10,609 nucleotides of DNA from Candidatus Omnitrophota bacterium (lineage in GTDB: Bacteria > Omnitrophota > JAUWXU01), in contig JAUWXU010000013.1 of NCBI GenBank assembly GCA_030616145.1, positions 1 to 10,609 of the forward strand, given 5' to 3'. The position numbers and the translations under genes were made by a program. The notes under the pieces were generated by a model, which was not told the DNA's origin, searched no databases, and worked only from the letters and a program-made list of their open reading frames with translations. The first letter of the stretch is position 1. Each line of letters opens with the position of its first letter. This document shows positions 5,837 to 10,609 of the stretch, in pieces.

Positions 5837-5886
5837 ACAGATGTGATCTGTCCGCCGGTTAGCGGGTTAATCGGCTAACTAATCAA
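5837..5886. repeat. Short repeat words and two small hairpins in the rho-rpmE spacer
   Basis: Two motifs lie side by side in the 73-nt spacer. ACAGAT-GTG-ATCTGT (5837-5851) is a perfect 6-bp hairpin with a 3-nt loop. It is followed by three related 8-bp words, CCGGTTAG, CGGGTTAA and TCGGCTAA (5855-5878), where GTTAGC (5858-5863) and GCTAAC (5874-5879) form another 6-bp inverted repeat. The word tract runs up to the rho stop codon. Neither hairpin is followed by a U run, so I do not call a terminator. It resembles the other word-repeat spacers of the window but is shorter and less convincing. Confidence 0.5.
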
Positions 5887-7166
5887 ATGATCGCTGATTT
5901 ATTCATACCTATCAGAAATTCGGCATTAGTCTTGACCTTTTTCAACTTGCCAATCAACAATTCCATTGCCTCTACGCTGGATACTTCAGTTAAAATTTTT
6001 CTCAAAATCCACACTTTATTTAGCTCTTCCGGATTCAGCAATAATTCTTCCTTGCGAGTATTGGATCTCCGCACATCAATAGCGGGATAAACCCTTCTCT
6101 GAAATATATTTCTATCTAATTGCAACTCCATATTTCCTGTTCCCTTAAACTCTTCAAAGATAACTTCATCCATACGGCTACCCGTATCTACCAGGGCAGT
6201 AGCGATTATGGTTAAACTTCCTCCTTCTTCAATGTTCCGGGCGGCACCAAAAAACCGTTTAGGTTTCTGCAGGGCATTGGAATCCACTCCTCCTGAAAGT
6301 ATCTTTCCGCTATGGGGAACAATGCTATTATAGGCCCTGGCTAAACGGGTAATACTATCCAGGAGAATAACTACATCGCGTTTATGCTCAACTAATCTTT
6401 TTGCCTTTTCCAAAACCATCTCAGCCACCTGGACGTGACGTTCGGATGGTTCATCAAAAGTCGAACTTATCACCTCACCTTTAACTGAACGCTCCATATC
6501 TGTTACTTCTTCCGGTCTTTCATCAATCAAAAGCACCATTAACAGCGTCTCCGGATAATTGGTAGTAATGGAGTTAGCAAACTTCTGCAGAAGAACGGTC
6601 TTGCCGCTGTAAGGCGGCGCTACTATCAATCCCCGCTGACCTTTTCCCACCGGCGCAAGCAAGTCCATTACCCTCATTGAAATTTCTTCAGGGACAGTCT
6701 CTAAAATAAAACGTTCACGGGGATAGGTGGGCGTCAAATTATCAAAGAGAATCTTGTCTTTTGCCGAATCAGGACCTTCAAAATTTACCGCTTCTACTTT
6801 GAGCAGCGCGAAATATCTCTCTCCCTCTTTAGGGGGACGAATCTGGCCGCTAACAGTATCGCCAGTCCTTAACGTAAACCGCCTGATTTGAGAAGGGGAT
6901 ATATAGATATCGTCGGGGCAGGGCAGATAGTTATAATTAGGGCTGCGCAAAAATCCGAAACCATCGGGTAAAATTTCCAATACACCTTCTCCAAACATCA
7001 ACCCACTTTTTTCGGCCTGGGCCTGCAAAATCTTAAATATCAATTCCTGCTTTTTTATTCCGCTAATTCCGTTTACCTTCATCTGTCGCGCCAACTTATT
7101 CAACTCCGACATCTTCATACTTTTTAAGCTTACGATATCCATCTTTTTTGTTTGATCTTCATCCAT
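5883..7166 (-). CDS. rho: Transcription termination factor Rho
   Basis: Rho is a hexameric RNA-dependent ATPase that ends transcription of untranslated RNA. The 427-residue protein has an N-terminal Rho-N helical region (about 10-50), a cold-shock-like primary RNA site (about 55-130, with GFGFLRSPNYNYLPCPDDIYIS), and the RecA-type ATPase. The ATPase shows Walker A GLIVAPPYSGKT (179-190, K189), DERPEEVTDM (215-224), Walker B VVILLDSITRLARAYN (265-280, D270), the Q-loop region SGGVDSNALQKPKRFFGAARN (291-311) and the likely arginine finger R367 in RRSNTRKEEL (366-375). The Walker A is unusual: most Rho proteins have PPKAGKT or PPR(S/T)GKT, here PPYSGKT with Tyr186. The ATG overlaps the coaE stop by 8 nt, with GGAGGAG inside coaE as ribosome site. 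Confidence 0.98.
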   Translation of the reverse strand: MDEDQTKKMDIVSLKSMKMSELNKLARQMKVNGISGIKKQELIFKILQAQAEKSGLMFGEGVLEILPDGFGFLRSPNYNYLPCPDDIYISPSQIRRFTLRTGDTVSGQIRPPKEGERYFALLKVEAVNFEGPDSAKDKILFDNLTPTYPRERFILETVPEEISMRVMDLLAPVGKGQRGLIVAPPYSGKTVLLQKFANSITTNYPETLLMVLLIDERPEEVTDMERSVKGEVISSTFDEPSERHVQVAEMVLEKAKRLVEHKRDVVILLDSITRLARAYNSIVPHSGKILSGGVDSNALQKPKRFFGAARNIEEGGSLTIIATALVDTGSRMDEVIFEEFKGTGNMELQLDRNIFQRRVYPAIDVRRSNTRKEELLLNPEELNKVWILRKILTEVSSVEAMELLIGKLKKVKTNAEFLIGMNKSAII

Positions 7167-7758
7167 TTTTTATCTCCTCCCAAATTTTCTTGACCTGTCT
7201 TCGCGTATCATTTTTTCTTCCATTATTATCAATAACATAATCGGCGATGGCTATTTTTTTAGAAAGGGGCAACTGAGATCTTATTCTTTTAAGAATCTGA
7301 GCCCGAGAAATCCCTTTTTGTTTCAGAGACCTGGCTATTTGTTCAGTGCGATTTAATTTAACCACTATTAAAGTATCTACCTTTTTTGCCAGACCGGCCT
7401 CAATTAATAAAGGGGCATCAATTACCACAATTTCGTCTTTTCTGCTATTTTCAATTTTTCGGAGACGGCTGGCTATTTCCCTGATAACTAACGGATGAAT
7501 TATCCTCTCCAATTTTCTTAAATCCTGCCGTTTTCTAAAAACTATCTTCGCCAATTTATCCCGGTTAATGCTCTGATTTCTATTCAATATAGCTGTACCG
7601 AACCAATGGACAATTTTTCTCCAGGAGTTTGTGCCCGGGCAAAGCAGTTTATGTGCTATGCTGTCGGCATCCAGAACTTTGGCGCCAAACTCTCTAAACA
7701 TCCCTGCCACTGTGCTCTTGCCGGTCCCAAAACTACCCGTAAGCCCGATAACTATCAC
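7159..7758 (-). CDS. coaE: Dephospho-CoA kinase
   Basis: CoaE phosphorylates the ribose 3'-hydroxyl of dephospho-CoA with ATP, the last step of coenzyme A synthesis. The 199-residue length is typical. The P-loop is GSFGTGKS (8-15) after a strand IVIGLT, followed by the DAD motif (30-32) in VLDADSIAHKLL that contacts substrate. Further family sequence is VVIDAPLLIEAGLAKKVDTLIVV and ADYVIDNNG near the C-terminus. The start is GTG at 7758-7756, with GAGG at 7769-7766 at 7-nt spacing; an upstream ATG at 7771-7769 runs into TGA after three codons and is not the start. It lies downstream of polA, a known pairing in several phyla, separated by copy 2 of the CGTATTG repeat element. Confidence 0.97.
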   Translation of the reverse strand: MIVIGLTGSFGTGKSTVAGMFREFGAKVLDADSIAHKLLCPGTNSWRKIVHWFGTAILNRNQSINRDKLAKIVFRKRQDLRKLERIIHPLVIREIASRLRKIENSRKDEIVVIDAPLLIEAGLAKKVDTLIVVKLNRTEQIARSLKQKGISRAQILKRIRSQLPLSKKIAIADYVIDNNGRKNDTRRQVKKIWEEIKNG

Positions 7759-7765
7759 TTCAATA

Positions 7766-7769
7766 CCTC
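7766..7769 (-). promoter_or_regulatory. Ribosome binding site supporting the GTG start of coaE
   Basis: GAGG on the minus strand lies 7 nt before the GTG at 7758-7756, at the very edge of the upstream repeat element. It supports a non-ATG start for coaE. Confidence 0.55.
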
Positions 7770-7843
7770 ATTCGTCGTGCGTATTGCCTAAGACCTGAAC
7801 ATAATATACGATACGTATGACACAATACGAAATTTAGTTATTT
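7768..7843. repeat. Intergenic inverted-repeat element with CGTATTG words, copy 2 (polA-coaE spacer)
   Basis: This is the second copy of the element at 913-992, in the same orientation relative to the genes: downstream of one stop and just upstream of the next start. The conserved ends are 7820-7843 (24 nt identical to 969-992) and 7768-7787 (18 of 20 identical to 913-932), including TCGTGCGTATTGC. CGTATTG (7780-7786) and CAATACG (7823-7829) are a 7-bp inverted repeat enclosing a 36-nt centre unrelated to copy 1 apart from more GTAT words. It begins about 10 nt after the polA stop and ends close to the coaE ribosome site. Confidence 0.8.
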
Positions 7844-7852
7844 TTAAGTGGC

Positions 7853-10528
7853 TTATGCCTCAAACCAATTCTTCCCTGTCTTGATATCGACCTTGACCGG
7901 AACCTTAAGGGGAATTACCTTTTCCATTTTTTCTTTTACTAACTTTTTAACCTTTTCTAACTCATCCGCCGGAACTTCAAAAACAAGTTCATCATGAACC
8001 TGCAGAATCATCCGGGCTGATAACTTCTTTTTCACCAGCTCACTATCAATATTGATCATCGCCACTTTAATCAAATCAGCTGCCGAGCCCTGAACAGGGG
8101 TATTTATAGCTGTTCTTTCGGCAAATTCTCTAATTGATTTATTGGGGCTATTTATCTCCGGGATATAACGCCGGCGGTTAAGGATCGTGGTTACATAACC
8201 ACTATTTTTCGCCTTTCTGATTTGAGAAGCAATATATTCTTTGACCTTCGGGTATCTGGCAAAATAGGAGCTGATAAATTCTTCTGCCTGGCCTATTTCA
8301 ATACCCAAAGATTTTGCTAAACCGTAACTACTCATTCCGTAGTTTATTCCAAAATTGACCATCTTGGCTGTATTTCTCATTTGAGGCGTTACATCCTTTT
8401 CTTCCGTTCCGAAGACCAATGAGGCAGTATAGGTATGAATGTCCAGTCCTTTCCTGAACGCCTTGATCAGATTCTCGTCTTCTGAAAGATGGGCCAGCAG
8501 TCTTAATTCGACCTGGGAATAGTCGGCTGAAACCATTACTGAAGTGGCCTTGCCAGGCACAAAGGCCTTTCTAATTTCCCTGCCCGTTTCGGTCCTAATC
8601 GGGACATTCTGCAGATTGGGTTGTGAGCTGCTCAGCCGGCCAGTGGCAGTAACTGTCTGGTTGAATGAGGTATGCAGGCGACCTGTTCGACGGTTTACAA
8701 GCTGCGGTAACGCATCCACATAGGTAGATTTAAGCTTGGCTAATTCCCTGTATTCCAATAAAGTTGCCGGTAACTGATGCATCGAAGCCAGCTTGGCCAA
8801 AACCATTACATCTGTAGAAACGCCGGTCTTTGTTCTTTTAACCACCGGCAATTTCAGTCTCTTAAATAGAACCTCGCTTAGCTGTTTTGGTGAATTTATG
8901 TTAAATTCTATCCCTGCCAGACGGTATATGTCTTCGGTAAGTTTCGCCAAAGCGTCTTCTATCCTCTTGGACATCGTATTTAAAATCCCGGCATCTATCG
9001 CAACCCCATTCATCTCCATCCTGGCCAGCACCTTAATTAAAGGAATTTCTACTTCCTGAAAAAGTTTATACAGACCTTTTTCTTGCAATTTGGGCTCCAA
9101 AACCTTTTTGAGGCGGAAAGTAATATCTGCATCCTCGCAACTGTATTCACATACCTTTTCGACGGCAACGTCTTTTATATTCAGCCTGTCCTTGCCTTTC
9201 CCGAGCAACTCCTTTAAGGAAATCATCTTGTAATCTAAATACTCCAAGGAAATCTCATCCAGGGAATGACGGGACTCCAAAGGATTAAGTAAATATGAAG
9301 CGACCATCGTATCAAAGGATATCCCCTTTAAATCTATTCCAAGATTAGAAAGGATTATAAGCTCATATTTAATATTCTGGCCGTATTTTTTTACCTTCTC
9401 GTCTTCCAGAATTGGTTTAAGTGTTTTGAACACGTAATCCGGTTCCAATCCCTGGCCGAAAGGCCCATCCTGCCCGGAAACATTGAAAGAAACATAGTAG
9501 GCCTTGCCCTCTTCCCAACAAAAAGAAATTCCTACAGGCTCAGCCTTCATTGGATGCTGGCTGGTTGTTTCAAAGTCAAAAGTTATTTCTTTCAATTTCC
9601 TGATTTTATCAAATAGGCGGTCAAATTCCTTTTTAGATGAAACCAACCGGTAATCAGCTCCTGAGCTTTCGATACCTGAAGATAGTTCTTTCAGTAAAGA
9701 TTTGAATTCAAGCTCTTTAAAAAGTCTGTATAATTTTTTGCTATCAGGTTCTTTGATCTTAACCTCAGCGAAATCTATATCTAGGGAAAGATTGGTATTA
9801 AGAGTAACCAACTCCTTACTCAACCTTGCCTGCTCAGAAAACTCCTTAAGTGCCTGATAAAGGCGGGGATTCTTTATCTTGTCAATATTGGCAAGGACGT
9901 TTTCCATAGTGCCGAATTTTTTAATCAGTTGGATAGCGGTCTTTTCTCCTATTCCGGGGACACCTGGTACATTATCTATTGAATCTCCGGCTAAAGCCAT
10001 AATCTCAACTATCTTTTCAGGTTCAACGCCATATCTCTGTTTTACCATTTCCCGGTCATAGATCAGATTTTCCTTGTGCGGACTGTAGATCTTTATCCAG
10101 GAATTCACCAACTGAAGCATGTCTTTATCGCCAGTAGCTATATAAACATCCAATCCCTCAGCCTGCGCCCTTCTTGCCAGAGTAGCTAAAACATCATCTG
10201 CTTCAAATCCCTTTTTTTCAAAAATGGGGATCTTGTAGGCCTCAACGACTTCCTTAATTGAAGACATCTGCTCTGCCAGCTGATCAGGCATTGGTTTACG
10301 CTGAGCTTTATAATTCTCAAACTTTTTATGGCGAAAGGTGGGTCCGGGCAGGTCAAAGGCAATGGCTAAATAAGTGGGTTTTTCTTCTTTAATAATCTTA
10401 TTCAGCATGGTTATAAAACCATACACGGCATTAGTTGGACGACCCCGGGAGGTAGTCAAGTGCCTGATAGCATAAAATGCCCGATAACAAAAAGAGTTCC
10501 CGTCAATAAGAAATAGCTTTTCAGGCAT
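7853..10528 (-). CDS. polA: DNA polymerase I
   Basis: Pol I fills gaps and removes RNA primers during replication and repair. The 891-residue protein has three domains. The 5' nuclease (about 1-290) shows LFLIDGNSFCYRAFYA (5-20), GFEADDVLA (107-115), ATGDKDMLQL (131-140) and GDSIDNVPGVPGIGEKTA (181-198). The 3'-5' exonuclease (about 295-490) keeps D318 and E320 (FDFET) and Y462/D466 (YSCEDAD), but exo II reads GQNIKYELIIL with Glu389 where E. coli has Asp424. The polymerase domain has motif A SADYSQVELR (D669, E674), motif B R718-K722-F726-Y730 (RNTAKMVNFGINYG) and motif C QVHDELVF (H845-D846-E847). Proofreading is therefore probable though one metal ligand is altered. The ATG at 10528-10526 follows an in-frame TAG, so no earlier start exists; no clear ribosome site is seen. 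Confidence 0.98.
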   Translation of the reverse strand: MPEKLFLIDGNSFCYRAFYAIRHLTTSRGRPTNAVYGFITMLNKIIKEEKPTYLAIAFDLPGPTFRHKKFENYKAQRKPMPDQLAEQMSSIKEVVEAYKIPIFEKKGFEADDVLATLARRAQAEGLDVYIATGDKDMLQLVNSWIKIYSPHKENLIYDREMVKQRYGVEPEKIVEIMALAGDSIDNVPGVPGIGEKTAIQLIKKFGTMENVLANIDKIKNPRLYQALKEFSEQARLSKELVTLNTNLSLDIDFAEVKIKEPDSKKLYRLFKELEFKSLLKELSSGIESSGADYRLVSSKKEFDRLFDKIRKLKEITFDFETTSQHPMKAEPVGISFCWEEGKAYYVSFNVSGQDGPFGQGLEPDYVFKTLKPILEDEKVKKYGQNIKYELIILSNLGIDLKGISFDTMVASYLLNPLESRHSLDEISLEYLDYKMISLKELLGKGKDRLNIKDVAVEKVCEYSCEDADITFRLKKVLEPKLQEKGLYKLFQEVEIPLIKVLARMEMNGVAIDAGILNTMSKRIEDALAKLTEDIYRLAGIEFNINSPKQLSEVLFKRLKLPVVKRTKTGVSTDVMVLAKLASMHQLPATLLEYRELAKLKSTYVDALPQLVNRRTGRLHTSFNQTVTATGRLSSSQPNLQNVPIRTETGREIRKAFVPGKATSVMVSADYSQVELRLLAHLSEDENLIKAFRKGLDIHTYTASLVFGTEEKDVTPQMRNTAKMVNFGINYGMSSYGLAKSLGIEIGQAEEFISSYFARYPKVKEYIASQIRKAKNSGYVTTILNRRRYIPEINSPNKSIREFAERTAINTPVQGSAADLIKVAMINIDSELVKKKLSARMILQVHDELVFEVPADELEKVKKLVKEKMEKVIPLKVPVKVDIKTGKNWFEA

Positions 10529-10565
10529 AAAGTTCTATTGATTTAAAAATGAGTTTACGATTAAA

Positions 10566-10609
10566 TTAGGCATCAGGAAAATTCTTCAGAAATTTCAAGA
10601 TGGGACTAA
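10566..10609 (-). CDS. Possible C-terminal end of an upstream gene, cut by window edge
   Basis: One minus-strand frame is open from the window edge to a TAA at 10568-10566 and would encode SPILKFLKNFPDA. If real, it is the 3' end of a gene lying 37 nt upstream of polA, which fits the tight packing of this block. Only 13 codons are visible, the other two minus-strand frames stop at once, and there is no recognisable family, so this is a weak call. Confidence 0.3.
   Translation of the reverse strand, partial: SPILKFLKNFPDA

Noticed and set aside
10535..10573. 12-codon open frame MPNLIVNSFLNQ just upstream of polA
   Set aside because: Too short, no convincing ribosome site, and no known leader peptide of this kind; a chance frame is more likely.
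10529..10609. Promoter upstream of polA (TTGAAA near 10598)
   Set aside because: No -10 box at suitable distance; AT-rich sequence gives many weak matches, so no promoter is called.

Overview
The window is bacterial chromosomal DNA, moderately AT-rich, in which every recognisable gene lies on the minus strand with short gaps or overlaps. Reading in the direction of transcription (high to low coordinates) the order is: the tail of an unknown upstream gene, polA, coaE, rho, rpmE, prfA, prmC, murA, rpsP, trmD, rplS, rnhB, and the N-terminal part of a divergent-PAP2 (DUF212/YuiD-type) membrane protein cut by the window edge. It reads as a long housekeeping block joining DNA replication and repair (polA, rnhB), CoA synthesis (coaE), transcription termination (rho), ribosome and translation functions (rpmE, prfA, prmC, rpsP, trmD, rplS) and peptidoglycan synthesis (murA). 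No phage, plasmid, defence or RNA genes were recognised.

Host: the murA gene points to a peptidoglycan-making bacterium. The gene order merges pieces known separately elsewhere: polA/coaE and rho-rpmE-prfA-prmC with murA nearby (Bacillus-like), and rpsP-trmD-rplS-rnhB (widespread). The lack of rimM between rpsP and trmD, the protein sequences and the intergenic repeats resemble uncultured candidate-phylum genomes such as Omnitrophota. That placement is an impression and was not tested.

The genes cooperate closely in places. PrfA (RF1) carries the GGQ loop that the product of the overlapping prmC methylates. RpsP, L19 and L31 are ribosomal proteins, and TrmD makes m1G37 in tRNA. Several junctions are translationally coupled: coaE/rho overlap by 8 nt, prfA/prmC by 14 nt and trmD/rplS by 4 nt.

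The most interesting content is between the genes. Five of the spacers (rplS-rnhB, prmC-murA, rpmE-prfA, rho-rpmE, polA-coaE) hold short repeat elements. In four of them the arms are inverted; in three these arms are built from degenerate 7- or 8-bp words, and the rho-rpmE spacer has three 8-bp words plus two small hairpins. Two spacers nearly 7 kb apart carry the same 76-80 bp element. The elements abut or enter gene ends: one supplies the last codon and stop of an apparently shortened L19, and another encodes an extra C-terminal tail on PrmC. Three enzymes also show substitutions at or next to catalytic positions (TrmD Asp to Glu, Pol I exonuclease Asp to Glu, Rho Walker A Lys to Tyr).
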